IMG/VR virus record: IMGVR_UViG_3300021964_000069
Location: 1-59,799 of that record
DNA length: 59,799 bases
Origin: a virus
Strand: one strand, 5' to 3'
Under the pieces are notes generated by a model, which did not search any database, was not told the DNA's origin, and was given only the letters and a program-made list of their open reading frames with translations. Positions 1 through 7,521 of this stretch are shown one piece after another (the first letter of the stretch is position 1; every line of letters starts with the position of its first letter). The position numbers and the translations under genes were made by a program.

Positions 1-516
1 ATCTGCCCATTTTCTTATTTTATCAAATATAATAATATCATTTATAATAATATCATTTGATTCTACATATTTTTGAAAAGCCCCAGCTTCTGACATAGCT
101 TTATTATAAATATAACAGGTTGAAGGTCCAAACTGACTAGTATAAGAATTACTAATAACCCAATCAATTTTATCTTGAGCATCAAGTTTGAATTTTCCAT
201 AAGGAGTGTCTATTTCTAAGTCTGCTAAAAATGCTCCATTTAAATCCGACTTAGGTATTTTAAACGTAGTGGTAGCATCTGATGATGTATGTTTTTTCAT
301 TTTCTTTTTAAATAAATTCTTATAAAGTTTTAAATCTTTTTTATATCCGTATTCTTCTTGCAATATAGACTCAGCATTTGACGCTTCATTTATATCTTCT
401 GTTTCAAGTAATACTTCATATTCATTTTCTTTATAACCTTGTTGCTCGGTAACTCTTCGTTGTAAATTTTTAGTACAACCAATTTTTCTTCCGGGTATAT
501 GATATATATAATACAT
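1..516 (-). CDS. GIY-YIG nuclease family protein (partial, 3' end outside window)
   Basis: The first 172 codons are visible and the C-terminus lies beyond the left edge. The N-terminus reads MYYIYHIPGRKIGCTKNLQRRV, matching the small GIY-YIG fold in which the YYIYHIPG and KIGCT segments correspond to the two halves of the name motif, followed by an arginine-bearing helix (LQRRV). A glutamate in ESILQEEYGYK could be the metal ligand. Such phage proteins are either homing-type or repair-type endonucleases, and the target here is unknown. The start codon overlaps the thymidylate synthase stop (TAATG), so the two are probably translationally coupled. Residues after about 90 do not match anything I recognise. 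Confidence 0.75.
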   Translation of the reverse strand, partial: MYYIYHIPGRKIGCTKNLQRRVTEQQGYKENEYEVLLETEDINEASNAESILQEEYGYKKDLKLYKNLFKKKMKKHTSSDATTTFKIPKSDLNGAFLADLEIDTPYGKFKLDAQDKIDWVISNSYTSQFGPSTCYIYNKAMSEAGAFQKYVESNDIIINDIIIFDKIRKWAD

Positions 517-1340
517 TATGTTGCTAGTGGTGCTTTTATTGGTTTTTGTGGGTTATAGTTAGTTAGCTCAATATCTTCATGAGTTGGTACCCATGCTACC
601 CTGCTTAACTTTTCATCAAGTGTAATACCTTTCTTTAATTTTAAAGTTGGTAGCTCACTATCTTCACGCGATAAATATTCTTTTACTTGATCTACGTGAT
701 TATTATAAATATGGCAATCGCCTAAAAAAGCAATTAAACTTCCTGGTTTATATCCAAATCCTTTAGCAAGCATTTCTAATAATAATCCATACATTGCAAT
801 ATCATATGGCAGTCCAAGAAACATATCAACCGATCTTTGATTCCAGCTTAAATCTAATTTACCGTTGTTAATATATATTTGAAAACCATAATGGCAGGGA
901 GGAAGTGCCATATCGCTGAGATCATTAGGGTTCCATAAGCTTGCCATAATGCGCCGCGAGCTTGGGTTGTTTTTAATTTGCTGGAGAACATTAAAGAACT
1001 GGTCCACACCATTAAAGCTCCTGAGCTGCTTACCATAAACAGGGCCCAAAGTTCCGTCTGTTCTACCTGATTGGTTATAATTATCATCCCAATAATTAAC
1101 ACCATGTTCGTGCAAGTAAGCAAGATCAGTACGTCCCGCAAGTATCCATAGTAATTCCGTAATTGCATGATTAAAATATATTTTTTTTGCTGTTAATAAT
1201 GGGAACCCCAAAGACATATCATGCCTAAATACTCTTCCAAAGACAGAGATTGTCCCAGTTCCTGTTCTATCTTCTTTTTGTTTTCCGCTATGGAGTGTTC
1301 CTGATAATAATCCTCTATATTCATCCAGTCCGTTTATCAT
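516..1340 (-). CDS. thyA: Thymidylate synthase (ThyA type)
   Basis: This folate-dependent enzyme makes dTMP from dUMP with methylenetetrahydrofolate and so supplies thymidine for phage DNA synthesis. At 274 residues it is close to the usual bacterial length of about 264. The catalytic cysteine sits in MALPPCHYGFQ (Cys149). The phosphate-binding arginine is in EDRTGTGT (Arg25) and the arginine pair in SSRRIMASLWNP. The dUMP/folate-binding WNQRSVDMFLGLPYDIA and LGDCHIYNNH blocks are intact. The usual threonine after PPCH is replaced by tyrosine, as in some phage enzymes. It overlaps the preceding small gene by about 20 bases and the following nuclease by one base, so it is part of one leftward operon. 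Confidence 0.96.
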   Translation of the reverse strand: MINGLDEYRGLLSGTLHSGKQKEDRTGTGTISVFGRVFRHDMSLGFPLLTAKKIYFNHAITELLWILAGRTDLAYLHEHGVNYWDDNYNQSGRTDGTLGPVYGKQLRSFNGVDQFFNVLQQIKNNPSSRRIMASLWNPNDLSDMALPPCHYGFQIYINNGKLDLSWNQRSVDMFLGLPYDIAMYGLLLEMLAKGFGYKPGSLIAFLGDCHIYNNHVDQVKEYLSREDSELPTLKLKKGITLDEKLSRVAWVPTHEDIELTNYNPQKPIKAPLAT

Positions 1341-1611
1341 AATAGTATTTCTTCATATTATATAATTCTTGCCATATATTATCTGATATATAAATATTAG
1401 GAGATAAATATGGTTTTTCTCCGCGTTTGTATGGCCCAACACTAATAGCAATACGCCATTCTTCTGGATACATTCCTTGTTGAGTAGGAACAGGGCTTAT
1501 ACGTATATTATTTTTTATACAGTAATCATCCCATTTTAGTTGCTCTTCATCTGCAACAAATCCTGTATTTAAGCCTTTATAATTAGATTTCCTTTTTAAC
1601 CCACTTCCCAT
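1321..1611 (-). CDS. Hypothetical protein, 96 aa
   Basis: I do not recognise this protein. It is small, basic and soluble-looking, with many tyrosines (YYYDKR at the C-terminus) and a central PTQQGMYPEEWRIAISVGP segment that looks like a compact alpha/beta domain. It overlaps the end of the primase-helicase by about 16 bases and the start of thyA by about 20 bases. Such tight packing supports a real, translated gene between two well-supported ones. A role in replication or nucleotide metabolism is only suggested by position. Confidence 0.7.
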   Translation of the reverse strand: MGSGLKRKSNYKGLNTGFVADEEQLKWDDYCIKNNIRISPVPTQQGMYPEEWRIAISVGPYKRGEKPYLSPNIYISDNIWQELYNMKKYYYDKRTG

Positions 1612-3305
1612 GGCATTGCATCTATTGTTGTTTCCGCTAATGGCATATAGTCACCACTTGTATGATCCCATTTAAAATGTGCTTCCGCTTGATTTTCACC
1701 TAAATTTTGAAACTTAACTTTTAGCACTTTTACTTTAACAGTTTTTTGTTCGTAATTACGGTGTACCAATAATCCGTGATAAGACGCATCATACCACTCA
1801 CCTCCACCTTTGATGCTATACATAGTCGGTTCATCAATCGTACCGTCATCTTTCTTATACATTTTAGTTGGGTGTGCAACTATTATTACAAGCACATCAT
1901 ATTTTTTAGCAAAAGCTTCAACTCTTGTTAAGTATTCCATAGTTGCGTCGGGTATACTCATTGCACTTGAACCATTCATTTTAACTTTATTGTAAGGATC
2001 TATAACTAGACATTTAATACCTTTACGTTTTACAAGCTCAGCACCTTTAGCTAAAACAGCATCAAGATCATATCTTTCATTCTCAATAAAATAAAAATTA
2101 TCATTAACTTTTGATATAACATTATTCCATTTATCTGTTCCAATATCATCTTTATTTGGCATCCAACCACCAATCTTTCTAATCAATTTATGAGTATGTA
2201 AAAAAGTTGGTTTGTTTTCAGGCGAAGCAAATGCAGTTTTCCAACCGTATTTTAAGTAGTATCCCACCACCATTCTATCAACAAAATCAGACTTCCCACT
2301 GCTAGGAACCCCTGTAACGGTGATGAACTGGCCTGTGTATGTAGAGAATATGTTATCAAAGTTATCAAGGCCGATTTGATACCCAGGTTTAAAGCCTTCG
2401 TAAATAAATTCTTCAAGTTCTTCATTTATATCTTTTAAAGTTACTACATTTTCTATTGGAACAGGCTTAGCTTTATTAATAACAGCAGCAAGCATACTAC
2501 CCCCGTGTTTAATAATAAACTCGTTAGCATCTTTACATGTATTGAACTCAACCGTAAAGCATTTCTCTGCTCCAAGTCTTCGAATAAGCTCTTGCTTAAG
2601 TGCAGATCCCGCCTCATCTTCATCAACTGCGAGTATGATTTTTTCTTTTGATTCAAAATAATCAATGCAGGAATCCAAGTAGTCAAGGTTAGTATTATTA
2701 ATAGTAGCTCCGTTTGGTACTGATACAACAGAGTCAATACCAGCTTCAACAAAAGAAAGAGCATCAATTTCGCCTTCCACCACAACCATATAGTCATGCC
2801 CAATAGTCCGATCAATATTGTAAAATACCTTTTCGGCTCCTTTAACCAGTTTAAAATTTTTCCTACCATCTCTATACTTTATGTTAATTAATTCGTTATT
2901 TATAAAGTAATTGAATTGAATTGTATTTTCATTTTTACCGGTTTGTGGCATAAACTCAACGCCTTCAGTTACTTTCATTTTAACTAAAGTGTTTTGACTT
3001 ATACCGCGGCTCTCAAACCATTTAATTACTCGATCACTTAGCTGAGTATTATTTTTCCATTCTGGTTTGGTATATTCTTTCAATTTATCAGATTTTCTTT
3101 TAAAAGTATGTAATTGAAAAACTTCATTACAATTCATACAAGTACCGAGACCACGTTCCCAATCATACATAGCACATTTAGCTTTTTGATTTTTGGGCTG
3201 CCTGGTGTGCGAGCAAAGAGGGCATACACCCTCTCGCTTGCCAACCTGCAGATCATATTGATTGAAATTATCAATTTCAAAACCGTTAATCTCTGTAGTA
3301 TTCAT
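1596..3305 (-). CDS. Primase-helicase (T7 gp4-like)
   Basis: This bifunctional replication protein makes primers and unwinds the fork. Domains in order: an N-terminal zinc-binding domain with CPLC (Cys28, Cys31) and CMNC (Cys56, Cys59); a TOPRIM primase core with VVVEGEIDALSF (Glu178) and LAVDEDEAG (Asp228/Asp230); then a DnaB/gp4-type RecA-like helicase. The helicase has Walker A GVPSSGKS (residues 332-339), Walker B CLVIDPYNKV (Asp436) and the VIIVAHPTK motif. The length of 569 matches T7 gp4 (566). It lies directly downstream of the SSB and a tiny gene and upstream of thyA, in the leftward replication operon. Only the exact substrate preferences are unknown. Confidence 0.95.
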   Translation of the reverse strand: MNTTEINGFEIDNFNQYDLQVGKREGVCPLCSHTRQPKNQKAKCAMYDWERGLGTCMNCNEVFQLHTFKRKSDKLKEYTKPEWKNNTQLSDRVIKWFESRGISQNTLVKMKVTEGVEFMPQTGKNENTIQFNYFINNELINIKYRDGRKNFKLVKGAEKVFYNIDRTIGHDYMVVVEGEIDALSFVEAGIDSVVSVPNGATINNTNLDYLDSCIDYFESKEKIILAVDEDEAGSALKQELIRRLGAEKCFTVEFNTCKDANEFIIKHGGSMLAAVINKAKPVPIENVVTLKDINEELEEFIYEGFKPGYQIGLDNFDNIFSTYTGQFITVTGVPSSGKSDFVDRMVVGYYLKYGWKTAFASPENKPTFLHTHKLIRKIGGWMPNKDDIGTDKWNNVISKVNDNFYFIENERYDLDAVLAKGAELVKRKGIKCLVIDPYNKVKMNGSSAMSIPDATMEYLTRVEAFAKKYDVLVIIVAHPTKMYKKDDGTIDEPTMYSIKGGGEWYDASYHGLLVHRNYEQKTVKVKVLKVKFQNLGENQAEAHFKWDHTSGDYMPLAETTIDAMPWEVG

Positions 3306-3306
3306 A

Positions 3307-3375
3307 TTAATCTTCGATTGTAATTAAATTACCGTCTTCGTCTTTGTGAATATAAATATAATCCTCGTCAATCAT
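3307..3375 (-). CDS. Small acidic peptide ORF, 22 aa
   Basis: This short reading frame (MIDEDYIYIHKDEDGNLITIED) fills the gap between the SSB and the primase-helicase. Its ATG overlaps the SSB stop in a TAATG junction, the same arrangement seen at several other junctions in this operon, and its stop is followed at once by the primase-helicase ATG. The placement argues for translation, but the length is too small to be sure. No function can be assigned. Confidence 0.45.
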   Translation of the reverse strand: MIDEDYIYIHKDEDGNLITIED

Positions 3376-3692
3376 TAGAATGGTAAATCTGGTTCAGATG
3401 ATATGCTTTGTAACATATCAACATTTGATTGTTGAGGTGCTTGCTTTTCTGCTGTATCAACATTCTGACCATTAGTCCATACAACCTTTACATTACCAAG
3501 ATATTGTTTTGCTGTTTTAGCATCACGTTCATCTTTAGTTTGCTCTGTCATAATATAACCCGAGTCACCATATTGACCGGGCTCATCATTTAACACAACA
3601 GTAACAGGATAATACTTACCCTTCTTACCTTCATAAATTTTGGCTTTATCAATTTTGGTTAAATCAATACTGCCTGAAATAATACTTGCCAT
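3375..3692 (-). CDS. Single-stranded DNA-binding protein (SSB-like)
   Basis: This is a short 105-residue protein with a beta-rich N-terminal region (GKYYPVTVVLNDEP, GYIMTEQT, LGNVKVVWTNG) consistent with an OB fold. A low-complexity glutamine/serine linker follows. It ends in an acidic-hydrophobic tip, SEPDLPF, closely resembling the DDIPF tip that SSB proteins use to recruit partner proteins. It sits immediately ahead of the primase-helicase and after the ERF/exonuclease genes, which is the expected neighbourhood. It probably coats single-stranded DNA during replication and ERF-mediated annealing. The assignment rests on tail, size and context rather than on a strong family match. Confidence 0.75.
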   Translation of the reverse strand: MASIISGSIDLTKIDKAKIYEGKKGKYYPVTVVLNDEPGQYGDSGYIMTEQTKDERDAKTAKQYLGNVKVVWTNGQNVDTAEKQAPQQSNVDMLQSISSEPDLPF

Positions 3693-3859
3693 TAATAAGT
3701 AGATATTTGATTAAACATTCTTCTTAATTGTTCTTTGTTAGCACCTGTTAGTCTACGCATGTTATCAACTGCTTTAACATGAGACTGATTGTTGTAGAAA
3801 TTTCTTTCACTAGTTGTAACTCCAGTTACATCACAGGTTCTTTTACGTGTTCTTGGCAT
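3692..3859 (-). CDS. Small basic hypothetical protein, 55 aa
   Basis: Starting at the ATG that gives MPRTRKRTCDVTG, this is a 55-residue basic protein; a longer reading would need a TTG start. The single cysteine near the N-terminus and the arginine-rich C-terminal half (MRRLTGANKEQLRRMF) suggest a nucleic-acid contact, but I do not recognise a family. Its stop overlaps the SSB start codon (TAATG), and it follows the nuclease gene by about 30 bases. Confidence 0.6.
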   Translation of the reverse strand: MPRTRKRTCDVTGVTTSERNFYNNQSHVKAVDNMRRLTGANKEQLRRMFNQISTY

Positions 3860-3887
3860 AATAATAAAAATTAAATTAAACAATAAA

Positions 3888-4619
3888 TTAAAGTGTTTTT
3901 GATATATAATATTGGCTTATATCAGCGCCATCATTAACAAAAAATTCATTATATATTTGAACTGCTTTAGCAACTTTATTTGCTCCTGATTGTATAAATC
4001 TATCTGAACAATCAAACAATCCAAGTTGATGAGTGTTTTTGTCAATTACTAAAAATATTAATTCATAACCAAACATTTTAGAATAAATATAAGCTTGGCT
4101 GTCGTAATTAAATTTGTAAGCTGAACTAGAAAATGCATTTATATTTCCTGTTGTTTTCAAATCAATAACTAATTGTTCTGAATGATTTACAATATCAGCT
4201 TTACCTTTCCACATCATATTCTCAAGCTCAACTATTCCGGGCTTCTCGTATTCAACATCGCCATCTTGTATTAATTGTTTAAATAAATCATTATCTAAAA
4301 CAATTTCACGCATGAGTTGTATTTCGTCTGCTTCTTTTTCAAGTAAACAAATATCGCCATCTGATAGTTCTTTATATTCTTTTGTATTACGAGTCTTAGA
4401 TTTAGAAATCTTAAATTTATCCAGCTTATGTGGCTCGAGAATACAAGTGTGAAAGTAACCGCCAACGACTAAAGCGGTTGTTTTTGGTTTTTGCTTCTTA
4501 AAATCAAGAGGATTATTCAATAGTGCGTATATATCAGAATTACTTAAGTATGTCCGACCGAACTCACCGTAATAATTCTCATCATCACGCAATTTTTCTA
4601 TAATCTCTTTATTATCCAT
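3888..4619 (-). CDS. PD-(D/E)XK exonuclease, RecE/Exo8-like
   Basis: This is a probable 5'-3' double-strand exonuclease that makes 3' single-stranded tails for the neighbouring ERF annealing protein. The nuclease core is visible as GKADIV (Asp142) followed by VIDLKTT (Asp153, Lys155), the D-(10)-DxK signature, and an NYDSQAYIYS helix that carries the usual Q-x-x-x-Y. The upstream GGYFHTCILEP segment matches the GxxxHxxxxxP motif of RecE-type nucleases. It overlaps the ERF gene by about 8 bases, so exonuclease and annealase form one recombination cassette. Confidence 0.85.
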   Translation of the reverse strand: MDNKEIIEKLRDDENYYGEFGRTYLSNSDIYALLNNPLDFKKQKPKTTALVVGGYFHTCILEPHKLDKFKISKSKTRNTKEYKELSDGDICLLEKEADEIQLMREIVLDNDLFKQLIQDGDVEYEKPGIVELENMMWKGKADIVNHSEQLVIDLKTTGNINAFSSSAYKFNYDSQAYIYSKMFGYELIFLVIDKNTHQLGLFDCSDRFIQSGANKVAKAVQIYNEFFVNDGADISQYYISKTL

Positions 4620-5178
4620 TCTTTAATTGTTCTAAAGCGTTAGCTTCAATGTTATATTTATCTTCTAGAGTTTTAAGCAAGCCTCCGTTTTTTAAAAACT
4701 TCTTAGCTTGATCAATATTTTTTGAATTAATTATAGGCTTTTTAGAAGCCATTATTTTATTTTCTAATGTATTTACCTTCTTAGCAAATCCGTGGTCATT
4801 AGTAGCATCTGAATCAGCTGTATCGTCAATCAATAATAAATTACCCAGCGCATATTTTTTACCATAAGAAGATGCTGAACCAAATTGCTGAGGTACTTGC
4901 ATACCCTTTTGATTTAAATCAACACCAACAATTGCAGTAGCGGTAATTTTTTGATCGCCATCGTGTATAGTAGCAACTGAATGTATAATTGGTAAGCCTG
5001 AAATCTCGCTTACTCTTTCTTCAATTGTAAAATACACTTTGTATTTTTCATTAATAGGTTTCAATGCTTCCAGTATGTCCTCAGCAGATCTGAAATTGTA
5101 TTTACCAAAAGAATTGTAACGGGACTTTTTAGCTTTAAATTCCTGTTGAATTAGACTTAATTTTTCTTGAATTGTCAT
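4612..5178 (-). CDS. ERF-family single-strand annealing protein
   Basis: This is a recombinase of the ERF superfamily, which anneals complementary single strands for recombination-dependent replication and repair. The N-terminus carries the IQEKLSLIQQEFKAKKSRYNSFGKYNFRS segment. The hallmark block is GSASSYGKKYALGNLLLIDDTADSDATND at about residues 100-128, whose SYGKKYAL helix and acidic loop are typical of the family. At 188 residues it is near the usual size. It precedes and overlaps the nuclease gene. A weak copy of the leftward promoter element lies about 90 bases upstream. Confidence 0.9.
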   Translation of the reverse strand: MTIQEKLSLIQQEFKAKKSRYNSFGKYNFRSAEDILEALKPINEKYKVYFTIEERVSEISGLPIIHSVATIHDGDQKITATAIVGVDLNQKGMQVPQQFGSASSYGKKYALGNLLLIDDTADSDATNDHGFAKKVNTLENKIMASKKPIINSKNIDQAKKFLKNGGLLKTLEDKYNIEANALEQLKNG

Positions 5179-5284
5179 TTGATATAAATTTATGTTTGTA
5201 ATATAATCCGTTTTTATAGTAAGTTATAATACCATCGCCAATAACATAACTTACTTTGTCATCTATATAATCACTTGTTTCCAT
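5135..5284 (-). CDS. Possible small protein, 49 aa
   Basis: This ATG-initiated frame (METSDYIDDKVSYVIGDGI...) fills the gap between the upstream hypothetical gene and the ERF gene and overlaps the ERF start by 44 bases. Tyrosine- and acid-rich sequence is followed by a lysine/asparagine tail. The start lies inside a promoter-like element, so this could equally be the untranslated leader of the ERF operon. No family is recognised. Confidence 0.35.
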   Translation of the reverse strand: METSDYIDDKVSYVIGDGIITYYKNGLYYKHKFISNDNSRKIKSNSTGI

Positions 5285-5301
5285 GATTTGTTGTGTACTT
5301 T
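5264..5301 (-). promoter_or_regulatory. Degenerate copy of the bipartite leftward promoter element
   Basis: Read on the minus strand, AAAGTACACAACAA is followed after 14 bases by GTGATTATAT. This matches the consensus AAAGTACACWACAA-N13-GTGATAATAT with one mismatch and a spacer one base longer. It lies ahead of the ERF/exonuclease/SSB/primase genes, so it could drive the replication operon. It is weaker than the five perfect-spacer copies further right. Confidence 0.45.
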
Positions 5302-5641
5302 AGTTTAATAAGTCGTAAATTATGTTATTTTTTTTAGTTAGCCTACGTTTATATGCTTTAGTTAATTTACCGTAGCCGGTATTTACATCATCATATCCGT
5401 TAATACAATCATATTCATTCCATATTTTATTTTTTAGATTAACGCCTTTACCAGTCAATCTATTTAAAGATAGATTAATATATTTAGATGAAGAAACAGC
5501 TTTAACATGATTAACAGAATAGTTTGCTTCTTTCATCTTTAAGTTTGAATCGATGCTAACAGCATCATTACTATGTTTAATATAAGGCATAACATCTATA
5601 TTGTTATTTATAAGCTTATATTGTGTTTTAAATTGTTTCAT
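5300..5641 (-). CDS. Hypothetical protein, 113 aa
   Basis: This basic, asparagine- and lysine-rich protein of 113 residues is not recognised. The central segment (NHVKAVSSSKYINLSLNRLTGKGVNLKNK) and C-terminal KLTKAYKRRLTKKNN are strongly positive, so nucleic-acid binding is possible. Its stop codon overlaps the 5' half of a promoter-like element that precedes the ERF operon, which would place it at the end of the upstream transcript. Confidence 0.6.
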   Translation of the reverse strand: MKQFKTQYKLINNNIDVMPYIKHSNDAVSIDSNLKMKEANYSVNHVKAVSSSKYINLSLNRLTGKGVNLKNKIWNEYDCINGYDDVNTGYGKLTKAYKRRLTKKNNIIYDLLN

Positions 5642-5681
5642 AGGTATATATAATATAGTGCAAAATTATTTTAATGGGACG

Positions 5682-6458
5682 CTAATCAGCATAAATTTTT
5701 AATTTTTTTTCAGCGTAGTCGTAAACCTGCGAAGAAGATTTAATACCTGTTGTTGCAACATAAAAAGCTAACTCATTAAGCGCCTGTTCGTTAGATCTTA
5801 ATCTTTTTAATAAACGTTGCTTTTGTTTTTTAACAGCCTCAGGTGTCATTCTAAATTTAATAGCAATATCAGAAATTGATTTTGCTTTTGAATAAACGTC
5901 GTCAATTCCGTATAGCATAAGCATCATCTCGCGGTATTTTGGTAAATGCTTATTTAGCCATCCGTCAAAAAACTCCGCAAGTTTTTCATACTCATAATCA
6001 TATACCTCATCTTCAATTAAAGTTAAAACATTAGTATCAAACCAGTGCGGAAATAATACTGTTAAAAAACCCATTGCATCTGTGCGACGCGTTTTTGTTT
6101 CATTATCCCAAATACCTTTAATAGGTTTTTTAGTGCCATCTAAATTTTTCTTTATTTCATCTTTAACTAAGCCAGTTACACTTTTTTTAATATATTTAGT
6201 AATGGCTTTTTTACGATCAAGTTCATTTTCAATTTCATTAATGTAATCCCATTTAATATTTTTCCAAGACTTAATTAATGCTAAAAAAGATTCTTGCATA
6301 AGATCATTAATATTCATAACGCCTATTGCAGCGTATTCTTTTGAAAAACTGTGCGCAATGTTAAATGCTAATTTAAAGTATTTTTTAGGTATGTCACTTT
6401 TAACTTTCTGTAAAGAAGATATGTTTAATGCATATATTTTCTTATTAAAGTTTTTCAT
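5682..6458 (-). CDS. Sigma-70-like RNA polymerase sigma factor
   Basis: This protein carries a region-2-like segment, NDLMQESFLALIKSWKNIKWD (about residues 52-72), resembling the DLIQEG helix that contacts core polymerase. It ends in a region-4 helix-turn-helix, SISDIAIKFRMTPEAVKKQKQRLLKRL (about residues 195-222). Between these is a phage-specific insert. It would redirect host RNA polymerase to phage promoters; no phage RNA polymerase was recognised in the window. The repeated bipartite promoter or the rightward late promoters could be its targets, which is inference. The length of 258 is short for a group 1 sigma factor and normal for a phage or alternative one. Confidence 0.8.
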   Translation of the reverse strand: MKNFNKKIYALNISSLQKVKSDIPKKYFKLAFNIAHSFSKEYAAIGVMNINDLMQESFLALIKSWKNIKWDYINEIENELDRKKAITKYIKKSVTGLVKDEIKKNLDGTKKPIKGIWDNETKTRRTDAMGFLTVLFPHWFDTNVLTLIEDEVYDYEYEKLAEFFDGWLNKHLPKYREMMLMLYGIDDVYSKAKSISDIAIKFRMTPEAVKKQKQRLLKRLRSNEQALNELAFYVATTGIKSSSQVYDYAEKKLKIYAD

Positions 6459-6530
6459 TTTTTGTTTTTATTCTTTCTTTGTTGATCAATTTTTGATTTA
6501 ATATTAAAAACATTTGTTTTTATAAGATGC

Positions 6531-7022
6531 TTATATATTTGGTATGCTTTCATATGCGTTTTCAGCTTTAGTTATAATTCGTTTTTTATCGTAAATATAA
6601 TAATTCCAGTATGCTTTAATACTGTTATTTTCAACCTTGTATTCATCTGGCATGCATTGAGGGGGCTCAGTGAAGTTTTGCATTGGTATATATTTAGGCA
6701 GCGTGTATAGCAAATCGCGGCAAGTCATAATTGTTTTATGAACTTTGCCGTAGCGACGAGTATACTCTTTGCCAAGAGCCATCATATATTGATAAGCCCA
6801 TACATAATTTTCAGCATTACTGCGAACCCATATAGATGAGGGGTGATTAACGTGTACTTTTTTATATGGTATATAAGAAGTATCATAATCATACTCTTCA
6901 CCTAATGCATGATGCGCCGTACAAAGCATTTGAGCAGCTTCTAAGGGCATTTTAACTACATGCCTATTATAATGGTAGCTTGCTGCTTTTTTAGGGTCGT
7001 TATGTAAATAAAATATATTCAT
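6531..7022 (-). CDS. Conserved phage protein with MNIF...HVVKM signature
   Basis: The ATG start giving MNIFYLHNDPKKAASYHYNRHVVKMPLEAAQMLCTAHH matches a family common in marine phages, whose usual signature is MNIF-LD-DP..AA..HCDKHVVKM..E..Q. Family members are sometimes annotated as pyrimidine-dimer glycosylase-like, but I consider the activity unproven. Here the usual HCDKH is HYNRH, so the cysteine is absent. Further conserved features are HPSSIWVRSNAENYVW and a C-terminal tyrosine-rich helix. An upstream TTG start would add four residues and is less likely. It overlaps the preceding small gene in an ATGA junction. Confidence 0.65.
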   Translation of the reverse strand: MNIFYLHNDPKKAASYHYNRHVVKMPLEAAQMLCTAHHALGEEYDYDTSYIPYKKVHVNHPSSIWVRSNAENYVWAYQYMMALGKEYTRRYGKVHKTIMTCRDLLYTLPKYIPMQNFTEPPQCMPDEYKVENNSIKAYWNYYIYDKKRIITKAENAYESIPNI

Positions 7023-7186
7023 ACGTAATTCCAAAATGAATCAACTTTTTCAATATAAGTTAAACCATTCTTTTTAAAATGCAAAGTTTTATTTTTATCA
7101 AAACTATTTGGTATATCACCAACAGCATAAGGTTTAAACTCGTGTACTTTGTTTGTTATAGTATTTCTTAATTTAATTGTTTTCAT
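7019..7186 (-). CDS. Small basic hypothetical protein, 55 aa
   Basis: This short gene (MKTIKLRNTITNKVHEFKPYAVGDIP...) is held between its neighbours by two ATGA overlaps: its start overlaps the stop of the double-psi-barrel gene and its stop overlaps the start of the next gene. The predicted protein has 55 residues, is basic and ends in FWNYV. The tight coupling supports it as a genuine gene. No family is recognised. Confidence 0.65.
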   Translation of the reverse strand: MKTIKLRNTITNKVHEFKPYAVGDIPNSFDKNKTLHFKKNGLTYIEKVDSFWNYV

Positions 7187-7521
7187 TTTAATAAACTTAT
7201 TTTTATATTATCCCATTTACAGCATTTACGATTTTTATTAACTAAAAGATCAATGCGCTTTTCCCACCTTTTATTCATACGGTCTTGTATTTCCCATTCA
7301 CCATCAAGCTCATCATTAATACCTTCAATTAATATTTTTTTACCAAATGTAAAACCATATTTTTCAAGATCACGTGACACAGCTACCCAGCGATGCTTTG
7401 CTGGATTTAGGCTATCAATAACAGAATTAGATGCTGTTATAAATGGAGTATCGTCGGTTTGCTTTGGGTCAGCATGGTATATTGTAACCGTTACCAATAA
7501 ACTTAATATTATTTCATTCAT
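7183..7521 (-). CDS. Double-psi beta-barrel (3D/RlpA-like) protein
   Basis: From the ATG giving MNEIILSLLVTVTIYHADPKQTDD, this is a 112-residue protein with a short hydrophobic N-terminus that could be a signal or anchor. The rest fits the 3D/double-psi beta-barrel fold seen in MltA- and RlpA-like wall-active proteins: AVSRDLEKYGFTFGKKILIEG and GEWEIQDRMNKRWEKRIDLLV. The aspartate in DRMNKRW is the usual conserved acid. The likely role is cell-wall binding or glycan remodelling, surprising among early replication genes. It overlaps the DNA ligase gene end by about 8 bases. Confidence 0.7.
   Translation of the reverse strand: MNEIILSLLVTVTIYHADPKQTDDTPFITASNSVIDSLNPAKHRWVAVSRDLEKYGFTFGKKILIEGINDELDGEWEIQDRMNKRWEKRIDLLVNKNRKCCKWDNIKISLLK

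Noticed and set aside
6531-7022. Firm call as pyrimidine-dimer glycosylase
   Set aside because: The family is sometimes given that name, but no catalytic residues could be verified and the signature cysteine is absent here.
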